The notes below the pieces were generated by a model. That model ran no database searches. It saw only the letters and a list, made by a program, of their open reading frames with translations, and was not told the origin of the DNA. A stretch of DNA of 64,000 nt. It comes from Cryobacterium soli. Lineage in GTDB: Bacteria > Actinomycetota > Actinomycetes > Actinomycetales > Microbacteriaceae. Within the stretch, counting starts at the first letter, position 1. Each line of letters begins with the position of its first letter. Below, piece by piece: positions 1-10,283 of the stretch. The position numbers were made by a program, and so were the translations under genes. Location: NCBI RefSeq assembly GCF_003611035.1, contig NZ_CP030033.1:1426001-1490000 (forward strand). The letters are read 5' to 3'.

Positions 1-653
1 AGGGCGGCCGGACGTCGGCGGGCGCCGAGCAGCCGGGCTCGGCCGCCGACCGCGAGGCGACGCCGCCGGCGTTCGTGGCCCAGCCAGAGCAGCCAGAGCA
101 GCAGTACCGCGAACAGGGCCAGCCCCCGGAGTCCCGACGACTCGGCCGTGACCGGGCCCAGGATGATGCCGGCCACCACGAGCAGCGCGGGCGCCAGCAG
201 GGCGGTCTCGGCGGCCCGGCTGCGAAGCGCCACCGTGAGGCCGATGACGGTGCTGACCAGCACGAGGATCAGGGCGGGCACGAGCAGGGCCTGATAGGAG
301 CCGACCGGGAGCACGATGGTCACGAGCTGCTTCCAGCTGAGCGCGGTGGCCGGTACCAGCTCGGCGAGGCCGGCGGGGGTCGGCAGTACGCCGTACAGCG
401 CGCGGCCGGGAATGGCCAGGGGAACCCCGACAAGGAGATAGCCGGCCACGGTCGCCGCGGCGACGAGCCAGGCCGGCCAGCGACCGATCGCGCCCGCGAC
501 GGCGATGCCGCAGCCGAGCAGTGCGGCTACGGCCACCAGCTGCACGAAGGCCCCGGTCTGGTAGACCGGCCAGAGCGCGGTGGCAGCCACGGCGGTGGCG
601 GCAAGCATGGCCGCCGTGTTGCCCAGGATCCAGCGGGTGTCCGGCGCGGTCAT
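1..653 (-). CDS. TgpA-like (DUF3488) membrane protein, N-terminal part, cut by window edge
   Basis: About 217 codons are visible and the frame stays open to the left edge, so the C-terminal part is missing. The visible part begins MTAPDTRWILGN and is almost entirely hydrophobic, with five or six predicted membrane helices and short Pro/Gly loops. This matches the N-terminal membrane domain of TgpA-type proteins, whose periplasmic transglutaminase-like domain would lie beyond the edge. The start ATG overlaps the stop of the DUF58 gene as ATGA. Order kinase - giant Ig protein - MoxR - DUF58 - this gene supports the assignment: MoxR, DUF58 and transglutaminase-like proteins commonly occur together. 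The transglutaminase domain itself is not seen. Confidence 0.72.
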   Translation of the reverse strand, partial: MTAPDTRWILGNTAAMLAATAVAATALWPVYQTGAFVQLVAVAALLGCGIAVAGAIGRWPAWLVAAATVAGYLLVGVPLAIPGRALYGVLPTPAGLAELVPATALSWKQLVTIVLPVGSYQALLVPALILVLVSTVIGLTVALRSRAAETALLAPALLVVAGIILGPVTAESSGLRGLALFAVLLLWLLWLGHERRRRRLAVGGRARLLGARRRPAA

Positions 654-1822
654 GCCGCGGCTCCCCTGGCCAGGCTCTGTTTGAGGTCGTCGAGGAAGCC
701 GATGGTGACCAGGCTCAGGTTGCCGGAGCGCCGGAGCCCCGGCTGGGCTCCAGGGTCGCAGACCACGGCGACGACCTCGACGCCCAGGGGAAAACCGGCT
801 GCCGCGGCGCGCAGCACGGCCAGCGGCGTCGACGAACCGGAGATGAGGAAGACCACGGACAGCCCGGCCACCGACCGTGCGGCCTGCCGGGCCAGGGTGC
901 GCAGGCCCGCCGCGGCGGGGGCACGGTCCACGCCGCTCAGGCCGTCGAGCAGCCGGGCGGGCGTCACCGTGGCCAACGGTCCGCTGCTCACCAGCACCGA
1001 CACGGTGCGCGCGTCGCGGATCGCCCGCACGCCCAGCGACCCGGCCGCGCTCACGGCCAGTTCGAACTCGTCGTCGCCGGCGTAGTCGTCCGGGGCCAGG
1101 CTGAACGCCACGAGCAGGTGGCTGCGCCGGGTCTGTTCGTACTGGCGCACCATGAACCGTCCGGTCCGTGCGGTGCTCTTCCAGTGGATGCTGCGCCTGT
1201 CGTCGCCTGGCTGGTATTCGCGCAGCGCGTGGAAGGCGATGTCGCTCGCGGTGAGGTCGCGGGTCGGGGTGCCCTCCAGGTCGCGCACGAAGCCCTGGCT
1301 CATGCTGGGGATGGCGATGGTGCGCGGGTGCACGTACAGGTCGATGCGTTGGGCGAGCACGGTCTCACGCCGCACCAGCCCGACGGGGTCGCCACGCACG
1401 GTGTGCACGGGGCCGATCGGGATGATGCCGCGGTGTTCGGCCGGCACAACGAAGACCTCGTCGAGGGCGGTGTGGGCCGCCATCGACGGCACCGGGAACT
1501 CGGCCACTCCCCCGGCGCCCACTGGCACCTGCACGGTCACCGCGCCCAGCCGCCGGCCGGTCGGGTTCTGCACGTCCACCTGGCCGGGCACCCGGTCCCC
1601 GGCGACGACCCTGTCGACGGGCAGGCTGAGCGAGATGCTGTGGCTGGTGCCGCCGAACAGGTAGGCCAGCGCGACGGCCACCAGTACGGCGGCCGCCCAG
1701 CCGAGGCTTACGAGTTCGGCCCAGCCCAGGGCGTATCCGGCCCAGAGCGCTGCGAGCGCGCACCCGGAAACGGCCCAGCCGAGCGGTGTGACCGCGCGGA
1801 GCATCCGGGTCTTAGAGCGCAT
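650..1822 (-). CDS. DUF58 domain protein
   Basis: A 390-residue protein with two N-terminal membrane helices (about residues 12-57) followed by a soluble region. The DUF58 signature lies at about 201-225 (REYQPGDDRRSIHWKSTAR). DUF58 proteins are regularly encoded next to MoxR AAA ATPases and have a VWA-like fold; their biochemical role is poorly defined. The ATG at 1822 overlaps the end of the MoxR gene by 11 bases and has a GGAGGAG ribosome site about 9 bases upstream. A second ATG at 1804 is possible but has less support. It is translationally coupled to its neighbours on both sides. Confidence 0.88.
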   Translation of the reverse strand: MRSKTRMLRAVTPLGWAVSGCALAALWAGYALGWAELVSLGWAAAVLVAVALAYLFGGTSHSISLSLPVDRVVAGDRVPGQVDVQNPTGRRLGAVTVQVPVGAGGVAEFPVPSMAAHTALDEVFVVPAEHRGIIPIGPVHTVRGDPVGLVRRETVLAQRIDLYVHPRTIAIPSMSQGFVRDLEGTPTRDLTASDIAFHALREYQPGDDRRSIHWKSTARTGRFMVRQYEQTRRSHLLVAFSLAPDDYAGDDEFELAVSAAGSLGVRAIRDARTVSVLVSSGPLATVTPARLLDGLSGVDRAPAAAGLRTLARQAARSVAGLSVVFLISGSSTPLAVLRAAAAGFPLGVEVVAVVCDPGAQPGLRRSGNLSLVTIGFLDDLKQSLARGAAA

Positions 1823-2858
1823 CCGCCCGCCGCTCCTCCGCGCTCCGCGGCGGAGGGGTCTCCACCAGGATCCGGCCGATCACGCTCGAAGCGGTGACCC
1901 CGTCGAATTCGGCCTCGGCGTCCAGCAGCATCCGGTGGGCCAGCACGGGTTCGGCGAGCGCCTTCACATCGTCGGGCAGCACGTAGTGCCGGCCCTGCGA
2001 GGCTGCGTAGGTCTTGGCCGTTCGCACCAGGGCGAGGGCGCCGCGCACACTGGCGCCCAGGCGCACCTCCGGGCTGGAGCGGGTGGCGTCGACGAGCCGG
2101 GAGACGTAGTCGTTGATGGTCGCGTCGACGAATACGGTGCGGGCAAGGGCGGCGACCTCCACGACGGACTCGGCCGAGAGCACCGGGGCCACCTGGGCGT
2201 CGCCGGCAGCCCGGCCGGCGCCCTCGAGGATCCGCACCGTGGCGGCGTGGTCGGGGTAGCCGATCGAGGTCTTCATCAGGAACCGGTCCAGCTGGGCCTC
2301 CGGCAGCCGGTAGGTGCCGGCCTGCTCGATCGGGTTCTGGGTGGCGATCACCATGAACGGGCCGCTCAACCGGTGGGTGATCCCGTCGGCCGTGACCTGT
2401 CCCTCCTCCATCACCTCGAGCAGGGCGGACTGCGTCTTCGGGCTCGCCCGGTTGATCTCATCGGCGAGCACGATGTTGGCGAACACCGGCCCCCGGTGGA
2501 ATTCGAAGGTGGCCGTGCGCTGGTCGAAGATACTCACCCCGGTGATGTCGCCGGGCAGGAGGTCGGGGGTGAACTGCACCCGGCTGCTGGTGCCGCGCAC
2601 GCTCTGCGCCACGGCGCGCGCCAGCGAGGTCTTCCCGGTGCCCGGCACGTCCTCCAGCAGCAGGTGACCACCGCTGAACAAGGTGGTGAACGCGAGCCGG
2701 ATCACGTGCTGCTTGCCCAGCACGACGTCCTCGACGCCGCGCACGAGCCTGTCGAAGAGGGTGGCGAACTGGGTGGCCTCCTCGTCGGTCATCAGGTCGG
2801 CGCCGCCGGGCAGCGCGGACGGGCGTCCCTGGTTCACACGATCGGGGGTCAGAGTCAT
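1812..2858 (-). CDS. MoxR-family AAA+ ATPase
   Basis: A 348-residue AAA+ ATPase. Walker A is VPGTGKTS at about residues 71-78, Walker B is IVLADE at about 129-134, and the sensor-1 region reads VIATQNPIEQAGTYRLPEAQ. The C-terminal lid domain follows. MoxR ATPases act as chaperone-like remodelling factors, often for partners with VWA or DUF58 domains. The ATG at 2858 overlaps the stop of the giant Ig-like gene as ATGA; an internal Met at residue 23 is a weaker alternative. Its job here is inferred from context: it may assemble or activate the neighbouring DUF58, TgpA-like and Ig-like membrane proteins. Confidence 0.93.
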   Translation of the reverse strand: MTLTPDRVNQGRPSALPGGADLMTDEEATQFATLFDRLVRGVEDVVLGKQHVIRLAFTTLFSGGHLLLEDVPGTGKTSLARAVAQSVRGTSSRVQFTPDLLPGDITGVSIFDQRTATFEFHRGPVFANIVLADEINRASPKTQSALLEVMEEGQVTADGITHRLSGPFMVIATQNPIEQAGTYRLPEAQLDRFLMKTSIGYPDHAATVRILEGAGRAAGDAQVAPVLSAESVVEVAALARTVFVDATINDYVSRLVDATRSSPEVRLGASVRGALALVRTAKTYAASQGRHYVLPDDVKALAEPVLAHRMLLDAEAEFDGVTASSVIGRILVETPPPRSAEERRADAL

Positions 2859-5800
2859 GGTGTGATCGCTTTCGTCGGGATCGGTCGGGTGTGGTCGAAG
2901 GAGTGGCCGTCCACGGTGACGGTGAGCACCACTGCCCCGGTGGCCGGAAGCGGGGCGGGCAGCGTGCAGGTCGTGCTGCTCTCGGCGGCCGTCGCCGTCG
3001 AACCGGCGACGGCGCAGGCGAAACCGGCCGGCAGGGCGCCGTTGTCGGGCGCTCCGGTCCAGGAGAACCGGCCCGCCGCCGCGTCGTAGTCCAGCCCGGT
3101 GACGGTGAAGCTCACGGATGCCTCCGGCGCGGTCGTCGCGGCGGACCACGGCCCACAGCTGCCCCACACCGTGCACGCACGCAACTGGAACGACACGGCG
3201 GAGCCGAACGGGAGGCCGAGCAGTTCCCGGGGCCAGGCGTTGGGCGTCGTGATGGTCTGCACCGAGCCACCGCCGTCGCCGGCGCGGAGGTCGTAATGGT
3301 CGACCCCCGCCGACGGGCCCACCGAGGTGAGGTGGTAGTCCCACACGTCGTCCTTCTGCTCCATACCGCCGCGCACATCGTCGATCGCGGCGGGGGCCGG
3401 CCGCACGAGCACGGTTGCCACCGCGGTCGCGGCGCAGCCGGCCCGGTTGTAGCCCCACACCACGAACGAATAGGTGCCGTTGTCGGCCAGCAGCCCGTCG
3501 AACACGGCGCTGCGCGCCCCGGCCGGCAGGCTCTTCTGCTCCAGCACGGTGCCGCCGGCGCGTGGGGCGGTCACGGTGCCGGGGGCCGGGGCTCCGACCG
3601 AGCAGGCCTGCGCGCCCGTGGGTACGGCGTCGCCGCTGATGCGCTGCACGAAGTACCCGGCGATGGCGTCGCCGCGGTCGGCGAAACCGTCCCAGACCAC
3701 GGTCACGGCGCCCGTGCTGTCGGCGGCGGTGGCGGTGATGCCGCCCGCCTGCGCTGGACCGTACGGCTGCCCGGCGGCGGCGCTGCTGTTCCAGCTGGAC
3801 AGCGCCGGGTAAGCGTCGTTCCGGGCGCTGACGGTGTACTCGACGCTGGCTCCGTTCTGCAGGCCACCCACTGTGAGGGAGCACCGGGTGTTGTCGCAGA
3901 GCGCGCCGGCCGCGCTCACCTCGGGCTGGATCGCGCCGGCGACGCTCACCTGGTAGCCGCGGATGCCGGTGCCCCCGCCTGTCGGCGCGACCACGTTCCA
4001 GCCGAGCAGCAGGCCGCCGTCCAGGGGCGCCGCAGTGAGCCCGGTCGGCGCGGCCGGGATCACGTCGGACCACACCGTCTGGGCCAGCGTTGTGGCGGAC
4101 GAGTCGCCGATGCTGTTGCGGGCGGTGACGCCGACCCGCACGGCGTTGGCCTGGCCGTTGCCCGGGGTGCTCAGCGTGCAGGAGGTCGAGGCGCAGGAGG
4201 TGGCACCGAGGTTTCGGCCGGTGGCGGCGTCGACGGTGCTCAGCTGGTAGCCCGTGATGGGGGCGTTGTTCGCGGCGCCGGGGTTGAAGGCCACCGTGAT
4301 CCTGCCGTCGCCGAAGCCCGTGGCGCGGAGCCCCGTGACGGGCTCTGGCACGTCCTGCACGGAGATCCGCACCAGACCCCAGGTGTAGCGGTCGGGGTCG
4401 CCGGTGGCGTCGGCCACCTGGTATCGCAGGGTGGTGTCGGTGGGCAGGGCCTCGCCGGACACCCGCACGGTGAGCCGGCTGTTGTCGGCGCTCGGGCTGA
4501 TCGACACCCCGGCCGGCAGAGCGGCGGAATTCAGGCCCTGCACCGCGACGACCCGCAGCGGCACGGCGGGGAAGGGGTTCGCAGCGCCGTCGTTGGCGAG
4601 CACGTCGATGACGGTGCCGCGCCCGCGCGGCGCGATCGCCGCATCGGTCACGGGCACGGCCAGGGGCCGGGTCGACGCCACGACGCCGAGCACGATCCGG
4701 CCGGCCTTGCCCGTCGCCAGGGCGTCGCGCACCCCGATGGTGACCGAGCTGCTGCTGCCCTTGCCGGTGCCCTCGAGGGCTCGCACGGTGAGCAGGCTGC
4801 CGGCCAGCGAGTAGTCGAAACCGGTGGGCTGCGGGTCGAGCACGGTGAAGGCGAGCTCGTCCCGGTCGTCCGGGTAGGGGTAGGAGGTGAGCCGGGCCAG
4901 GTCGATGACCTTCTCCTGGCCGGGTTCGAAGTCGATCAGGGCGCCGTCGAAGGAGGGCGGTTGGTTCTCCCGCGGGGTCACCGTGATGGGCAGCACGATC
5001 GTGGCGGTGCGGCCGGCCGGGTCGGTGGGGGTGGCGCCGTCGGTCACCTCGAAGGAGATCGAGGCCGGGCCGAAGTACTGGTCGGCGCTGGTGAAGCTGA
5101 GGGTGCGGGGGCCGGTGGTGAGGTCGGCGCCGTTCGCGTGGGTGGCGCGCACGGTGTTGCGGTCGGTGAGCTGCACGGGCGCATCCCCCACGGCGACGAC
5201 GTAGTCGTTGATGTCGATGCTCAGCGTCGCCTCGCTGGCCACGACGAGCTTGGCCGCGCCGGCGCGCAGCTGCGGGAGGGCGTCATCGGTGCCGGGCACC
5301 CAGACGAACGCGTAGGACACGATCCCGGGGTCCTGCGGGTGGGTGGCGCTGAACGGGATGATCTGGCTGGTCTGTGCCACCGTGACCCGGATGCGCTGGG
5401 TGTCGGTGACGCTCGCCGCTCCGGCCCCCGCATTGCCGGGCAGCACCGCCAGGGTCAGCGAGCGCGCAGGACCCTCCGCGAAGAACACCCGGGCCAGCAC
5501 GTCGACGTCCACGGTGGCACGGCCGAGCACCTCCGACAGGCTGAGCCTCGTGTCGGCGGCCTCCGGGTAGGCGCGTGGGGCATTCGCGGCCACGACGACG
5601 GTGAGGAACGCCGAGCTTGAGCCGCCGCGGTCGTTCTGGATCTCGTAGACGAAACCGAACCGGCCCTCGATCGTCGGGGCCTTCACCACGATGAGGTCGC
5701 CGTCGACGGTCGCGGTGCCGGCCGCGGTGTCTCCGGTGCCGGTCCCGTCGACGCCCGCGATCGTCAGCGCGCCGCCGTAGGGGTCGGAGTCGTTGCCGAG

Positions 5801-8782
5801 CACCCGCACGGAGACCCGGGAGCCGGGCCGCACCGTGACCTCGTCGGGTACGGCCACCGGGTTGCGGGCGCCGTCCGGGCGTGGGCTGATGCCCACCCGC
5901 ACGGTTCCGACGGCGCGGGCGCCGAGGGCGTCGATGACGGCGTAGGTGAAGGTGTCGGTTCCGGCCGAGTACTCCCCGGCGCGGTAGCTGAGCGAGTCAG
6001 CGTCGGAGGAGATGACGGCACCCTTCTCCGGGTTGGTCTCCTGGCCGAGCAGCTGCACGGAGTCGCCGTCCGGGTCGATGCCGGTGCGCGGGATGGGGAT
6101 GCGCACCGTGTCGCCGGCGAGAACCCTGGCGGTCACCGTGGTGGGCCGCGGCGGGTTGTTGCTGGCGAGGTCGGTTTCACGGACGGAGATGCGCACCTCG
6201 GCGTTGGCGAACTGGCCGTCCGGCGCGTTCACCCGGTAGACCGCGGTGAAGTTGCCCGCGGTCAGCGGCGCCAGGTAGCGCAGCACCCGGCCGGACGCGA
6301 AGAGCAGCCCGGCGCCATCGGGCAGCGGGGTGGTCAGTGCGGGGTCGAGGGTGAGGTCATCGCCATCCGGATGCGTGTCGTTGGCGAGCACCGGGATGTC
6401 GACGGTGTCGCCCACCCGCACCGAGACGGTGTCCGGGGTCGCCACGGGCGGCTGCCGGGTGGCGGCCGCCGGAATCTCGATCACCGTGACCGTGCCGGTG
6501 GCTTCCGCCAGGCCGTTGCTCACCGTGTAGTCGAAGCCCGTCGTGCCGGAGGGCAACGGCCGGGTCAGGGTGACGCGCAGCAGGTGTTGGTCGAGGATCT
6601 CGACGGTCAGACCGCTGACTGCCGGCTGGTTGCTGCTCCCGGTGACCAGGAGCACTCCCCCGGCCGGGTCGATGTCGGTCGCCAGCACGTCGATCACGGT
6701 GGGCTGCTGGGCGCGGAGGAAGGCCGTGTGCGGCACCGTGATGGGCCGCCCAGGACTGTCCGGCGCGGGGGCCACATCCACCCGGATGATGCCGGTGGCC
6801 GTGGCCACCCCGTCGGTCACGGCGTAGTCGAGGTAGTGCACCCCCACCGTGTCGCTGTGGAAACGGAAGGTGCCGCCGGCGAAGTCGGCGGTGATGGTGA
6901 CGTCGGGCCGGGCCGGCACGGCACCGAGCCGCAAGGGTCCCGCCCCGCCGCGGGCATGCTCGAGCGGGGACACCGTCACCTCGGTTCCCGCGGTGGCGCG
7001 CACGGCGAAGCCGTCGGCGACGAGCGGAACCGTGCCGGCGGGGCGAACGGTCACGTCGAGGGTGCCCGTGCCGGTGAGACTGCCGTCGGACACGGTCAGG
7101 CCGACCTGCGCCCCGCTGCCCCCGTCGCCCCCGTCGGTGAACACCACGAGTCCCTGCGGGGTGGCGGTGGCGGTGTCCGGGGCGATGGCGGTGGCGGCGG
7201 TGAGATAGAAAGGATCGCCGTCCGGGTCGACCCAGTCGCCGAGCACCTGGCTTTCGACCCGGCCGCCGGCCTCGACCGTTGCGCGGGTCGGGCGTTGCTG
7301 CTGCGGCGGCGAGTTCTCGTCGGGGCCGTGCACCGTCACGGTCACCCGGGCGGAGTCGCTGCCACCGCGTCCGTCGCTGATCGTGTAGTCGACGGTGAGG
7401 ACGCCGGTTGCTTCGGCCGTGAGGGTGAGCTGGAGTTGCTGGTTGGCGGCGACGAGGTCCACCCGGCCCTGGCTCGCCGGTGGTTGGCTGACGGTGTCGA
7501 TCACGAGCACGTCGTTGTTGGGGTCGTAGTCGTTCAGCAGCACCGGAAGGGTGACGGTGCGGCCCGGGCGGGCGCCGAACTCGTCGTCGACGGCCACGGG
7601 AGGCGCCTGGGTGTCCTCGTACTCCGGCGGGCTGTCGTCGGCGGCTGACGTCACGACCTGCCGGTCGGAGACCGGGTCGATCAGGTCGTCCCAGTTGTCG
7701 ATGACGGTGTTGCCGTCCTGGACGTTCCAGGTGGTGCCGTTGCGGGAGTCGTTCAGCAGCAGCCGGCTGCCGTTCTGCCGGTAGTCCAGGCGCGCGTCGC
7801 CGCTGAGTCCGGCGAGGGTGGCCGTGCTGCCGGCCGGGGACCCGATGCCGCAGGCCTGCCAGGCTGTGCCGTCGGCCCAGGCCGCATAGGCGCACCGCCC
7901 GGAGACGGCGGGTCGGGCCGGGGTGCCCGCCGCGGCGCCGCCGGCGAGGAGTTCCGTGGCCGCCCCGCCGCCCACCGGCACGGCGAGGAGGCCCGCGCTG
8001 TGGGCGATGAGCACCCGGTCGCCGCCGGCGGCCGCGTCCTGCAGCCGGGACTCGGCATCCGCGCCGAGGTGTTCGGAGAGGTCGATGGCGCCGCTGGGCA
8101 GCAGCAGGGTACCCGTCGTCGTGTTGAGCAGGGCCCAGCTGCCGTTCACCTGGCTGAGCTGGTAGGCGTCGTCGGGGTCGCCCGCGGTGAGCGTGGTCGT
8201 CTCGGCCACGGCGTCGGCGTGGCCGGGGTCGATGCGCACGAGGGTCTGCGTGGAGGGAGTGAACGCGAACAGCTCACCGGAGGGCGCGAGGCTGAACAGG
8301 GTGCCGCCGCCGAGCGTGAGAGCGGGTGCCGCCGTGCCGTCGAAGTCCGCCAGCGTGTCGGGTGTGGTGGTCCACAGGTCGCCGTCGGACCAGATCGCGG
8401 CGAGGTCGCCGGCCAGCTGCACCTCGGGGGTACCCGGCGGCAGGGCCACGCTGTCGGCCAGGGTCGCCGTGGCGGGGTCGAGGATGCCGAGGGTGCCGGT
8501 GCCGCCGTCCACGACGAGGACGGTGCCGCCGCTCTGCACCACAGTGCTGGTGCCGGACTCGACAGGCACCACGGTGTTCAGCTCGGCGATCTCGGTGTTG
8601 ACCCGTCCCACGAGCTGCCGGGTCTCGCTGGCCACCCAGACCGCGGCGTCGCCGAGGTCGACCTTCTGGGCGGAATAGCCGCCGGAGACCACGGCCAGGG
8701 TCGCGACGAGGGCGGTCACGACGGCGCCGCCCGTGACGGTCGCCGCGAGCGACCGGTGGCCGGCGAGCCAGGCGCGCATCAT
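2855..8782 (-). CDS. Giant single-pass membrane protein with Ig/cadherin-like and FnIII repeats
   Basis: A 1975-residue protein. One membrane helix lies at about residues 12-34; nearly everything after it should be extracellular. Residues 50-430 form a region rich in short beta segments. A series of cadherin/Ig-like repeats follows, each containing a variant of VLxNDxDPxGD (for example VLLNDYDP, VLATDIDP, VLANDTHPDGDD, VLGNDSDP), a pattern typical of calcium-binding tandem repeats. The last quarter holds fibronectin type III repeats (starting near PEPVTGLRATGFGDGRITV). The start is taken at 8782, where ATG overlaps the kinase stop as ATGA; an in-frame upstream ATG would overlap the kinase further. 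Cotranscription with kinase, phosphatase, FHA and MoxR genes suggests a surface structure under phospho-control. No enzyme domain is visible. Confidence 0.85.
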   Translation of the reverse strand: MMRAWLAGHRSLAATVTGGAVVTALVATLAVVSGGYSAQKVDLGDAAVWVASETRQLVGRVNTEIAELNTVVPVESGTSTVVQSGGTVLVVDGGTGTLGILDPATATLADSVALPPGTPEVQLAGDLAAIWSDGDLWTTTPDTLADFDGTAAPALTLGGGTLFSLAPSGELFAFTPSTQTLVRIDPGHADAVAETTTLTAGDPDDAYQLSQVNGSWALLNTTTGTLLLPSGAIDLSEHLGADAESRLQDAAAGGDRVLIAHSAGLLAVPVGGGAATELLAGGAAAGTPARPAVSGRCAYAAWADGTAWQACGIGSPAGSTATLAGLSGDARLDYRQNGSRLLLNDSRNGTTWNVQDGNTVIDNWDDLIDPVSDRQVVTSAADDSPPEYEDTQAPPVAVDDEFGARPGRTVTLPVLLNDYDPNNDVLVIDTVSQPPASQGRVDLVAANQQLQLTLTAEATGVLTVDYTISDGRGGSDSARVTVTVHGPDENSPPQQQRPTRATVEAGGRVESQVLGDWVDPDGDPFYLTAATAIAPDTATATPQGLVVFTDGGDGGSGAQVGLTVSDGSLTGTGTLDVTVRPAGTVPLVADGFAVRATAGTEVTVSPLEHARGGAGPLRLGAVPARPDVTITADFAGGTFRFHSDTVGVHYLDYAVTDGVATATGIIRVDVAPAPDSPGRPITVPHTAFLRAQQPTVIDVLATDIDPAGGVLLVTGSSNQPAVSGLTVEILDQHLLRVTLTRPLPSGTTGFDYTVSNGLAEATGTVTVIEIPAAATRQPPVATPDTVSVRVGDTVDIPVLANDTHPDGDDLTLDPALTTPLPDGAGLLFASGRVLRYLAPLTAGNFTAVYRVNAPDGQFANAEVRISVRETDLASNNPPRPTTVTARVLAGDTVRIPIPRTGIDPDGDSVQLLGQETNPEKGAVISSDADSLSYRAGEYSAGTDTFTYAVIDALGARAVGTVRVGISPRPDGARNPVAVPDEVTVRPGSRVSVRVLGNDSDPYGGALTIAGVDGTGTGDTAAGTATVDGDLIVVKAPTIEGRFGFVYEIQNDRGGSSSAFLTVVVAANAPRAYPEAADTRLSLSEVLGRATVDVDVLARVFFAEGPARSLTLAVLPGNAGAGAASVTDTQRIRVTVAQTSQIIPFSATHPQDPGIVSYAFVWVPGTDDALPQLRAGAAKLVVASEATLSIDINDYVVAVGDAPVQLTDRNTVRATHANGADLTTGPRTLSFTSADQYFGPASISFEVTDGATPTDPAGRTATIVLPITVTPRENQPPSFDGALIDFEPGQEKVIDLARLTSYPYPDDRDELAFTVLDPQPTGFDYSLAGSLLTVRALEGTGKGSSSSVTIGVRDALATGKAGRIVLGVVASTRPLAVPVTDAAIAPRGRGTVIDVLANDGAANPFPAVPLRVVAVQGLNSAALPAGVSISPSADNSRLTVRVSGEALPTDTTLRYQVADATGDPDRYTWGLVRISVQDVPEPVTGLRATGFGDGRITVAFNPGAANNAPITGYQLSTVDAATGRNLGATSCASTSCTLSTPGNGQANAVRVGVTARNSIGDSSATTLAQTVWSDVIPAAPTGLTAAPLDGGLLLGWNVVAPTGGGTGIRGYQVSVAGAIQPEVSAAGALCDNTRCSLTVGGLQNGASVEYTVSARNDAYPALSSWNSSAAAGQPYGPAQAGGITATAADSTGAVTVVWDGFADRGDAIAGYFVQRISGDAVPTGAQACSVGAPAPGTVTAPRAGGTVLEQKSLPAGARSAVFDGLLADNGTYSFVVWGYNRAGCAATAVATVLVRPAPAAIDDVRGGMEQKDDVWDYHLTSVGPSAGVDHYDLRAGDGGGSVQTITTPNAWPRELLGLPFGSAVSFQLRACTVWGSCGPWSAATTAPEASVSFTVTGLDYDAAAGRFSWTGAPDNGALPAGFACAVAGSTATAAESSTTCTLPAPLPATGAVVLTVTVDGHSFDHTRPIPTKAITP

Positions 8783-10212
8783 CGATCGAACGCGCCGGGG
8801 TCGACGCATTTCTCGGTGCTGGCGGCCCCGGTGCGGCCGTCCCGATTGACGCTCACGGTGACGCAGACCGGTTCGGTCTGGCCGGCGGCGGTTTGGGTCT
8901 GGTCGGTCTGCACGGTGTCGGTCTGCACGGTGAACTCGGTGCCGCGCTGCAGGCTGGTCTCGCCGGTGCCCAGGCGCACCAGGTAGCTGTCGTCCGGCAG
9001 GGTGCCTGGGTCGGCCCAGCTGAACACCACGGTGCCGGCCGAGCTGCTGCCGGCCACGTCGCTCACCCGGGGGATCCCGGTCGTGCCGGTGCTCGCCGCC
9101 GGCGGGGTGAGCAACGGGGCGATGAGCAGGACCCCGGCGATCACTCCGGTCGCGAGCAGTCCGCTCGTGATGCCCGCGACGATCAGTCGCCGTGGCCGCC
9201 TGGGCACGACTGCCACTGCAGCAGGGGCCGGGCGGGGGCCGGGCTCGCGGCGCCGGCGCCGCTCGGGACGGGCGGCCACGCCCACGAGGGCGGTGATGCG
9301 GGTCTGGTCGACCGCATCGCCGGCCACGTGCGCCTCCCACTCGGCGCTGGCGAGCTCGAGCGGGGTCTGCGGGAGCCCGAGCTCGGCCTCCACGGCTTGC
9401 AGTTCCCGGGCGAATTCGAGCGCGCTCGCCGGCCGCCGTTCGCTTCGTTTGGACAGTGCCCTGGCCAGCAGCAGCTCGAGGCGCGGGGGAACATCCGCCC
9501 GCCCGATGGCCGGCAGCGCCGCCTTGCCGATGCGTGAGATCAGCTGGGCGGGGCTGTTCTGGTCGCCGGGTAGCTCGAACGGTGACCGGCCGGCCAGCAG
9601 GGTGTACAGGGTCGCGCCCAACGACCAGACCTCCGCGGCGACCGAACCGGCACAGTCCTCGAGCAGCACCTCGGGAGCCGACCAGGGGATCGAGAGGCCC
9701 ACCTGGTCGGCGGCCTCCACCTCGCCCAGCGTCGCCGCGATGCCGAAGTCGGCCAGCACCGGATGCCCGTACGCGGTGATCAGGATGTTCGACGGTTTGA
9801 TGTCGCGGTGCAGCACGCCGGCCCGGTGGGCGGTTTCCACGGCGCTGGATATCGTCACGCCGATGCGGAGCAGTTCGGACACGGGCAGCCGGCCGGAGCG
9901 GTACCGTTCGTCGAGGGCGCTGGAGCAGTACTCCATCACCAGGTAGGGGCGGCCGTCTGCCGACACCCCGGCCTGGAAGACCGTGAGCACGGACGGATGC
10001 GCGGACAGCTGCGCCATCAGGTTCGCCTCGGCCTGGAACAGGCGCTGCACCGGGTCGCTCACGACCTCGGCGAGGAGCACCTTCACGGCAACCTGGCGGC
10101 GCGGCAGGTTCTGTTCGTACAGGAACACATCGGCGAATCCGCCGGAACCCAGCAGACGCAGATAGGAGAATCCCGGCAGGGCCGGGGGCGTCGACGGCAG
10201 TCGTCCTGCCAT
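8779..10212 (-). CDS. Transmembrane Ser/Thr protein kinase
   Basis: A 477-residue receptor-type eukaryotic-like kinase. The Gly loop is LGSGGFADV at 21-29, the ATP lysine is Lys44 in VAVK, the catalytic loop is HRDIKPSN (Asp137), followed by DFG at 155-157 and APE at 179-181. All core residues are present, so it should be active. After about 70 basic and Pro-rich residues there is a membrane helix at about 343-370. A short extracellular FnIII-like domain follows, with no PASTA repeats. The extracellular domain resembles the C-terminal repeats of the giant protein encoded next to it, so the two may share a ligand or contact each other (inference). The stop overlaps the next start. Confidence 0.94.
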   Translation of the reverse strand: MAGRLPSTPPALPGFSYLRLLGSGGFADVFLYEQNLPRRQVAVKVLLAEVVSDPVQRLFQAEANLMAQLSAHPSVLTVFQAGVSADGRPYLVMEYCSSALDERYRSGRLPVSELLRIGVTISSAVETAHRAGVLHRDIKPSNILITAYGHPVLADFGIAATLGEVEAADQVGLSIPWSAPEVLLEDCAGSVAAEVWSLGATLYTLLAGRSPFELPGDQNSPAQLISRIGKAALPAIGRADVPPRLELLLARALSKRSERRPASALEFARELQAVEAELGLPQTPLELASAEWEAHVAGDAVDQTRITALVGVAARPERRRRREPGPRPAPAAVAVVPRRPRRLIVAGITSGLLATGVIAGVLLIAPLLTPPAASTGTTGIPRVSDVAGSSSAGTVVFSWADPGTLPDDSYLVRLGTGETSLQRGTEFTVQTDTVQTDQTQTAAGQTEPVCVTVSVNRDGRTGAASTEKCVDPGAFDR

Positions 10213-10283
10213 GGCGCCTCCCGTGATTCGTGTCGGCCGGTCGCTCGCGCGCCGGATTGCCTGCCGGTTACGGTGTGTCGGGC

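Noticed and set aside
2891..5620. Long plus-strand open frame opposite the giant Ig-like gene
   Set aside because: High GC leaves few stops; composition (Gly/Arg/Ala/His) and lack of motifs mark it as a shadow.
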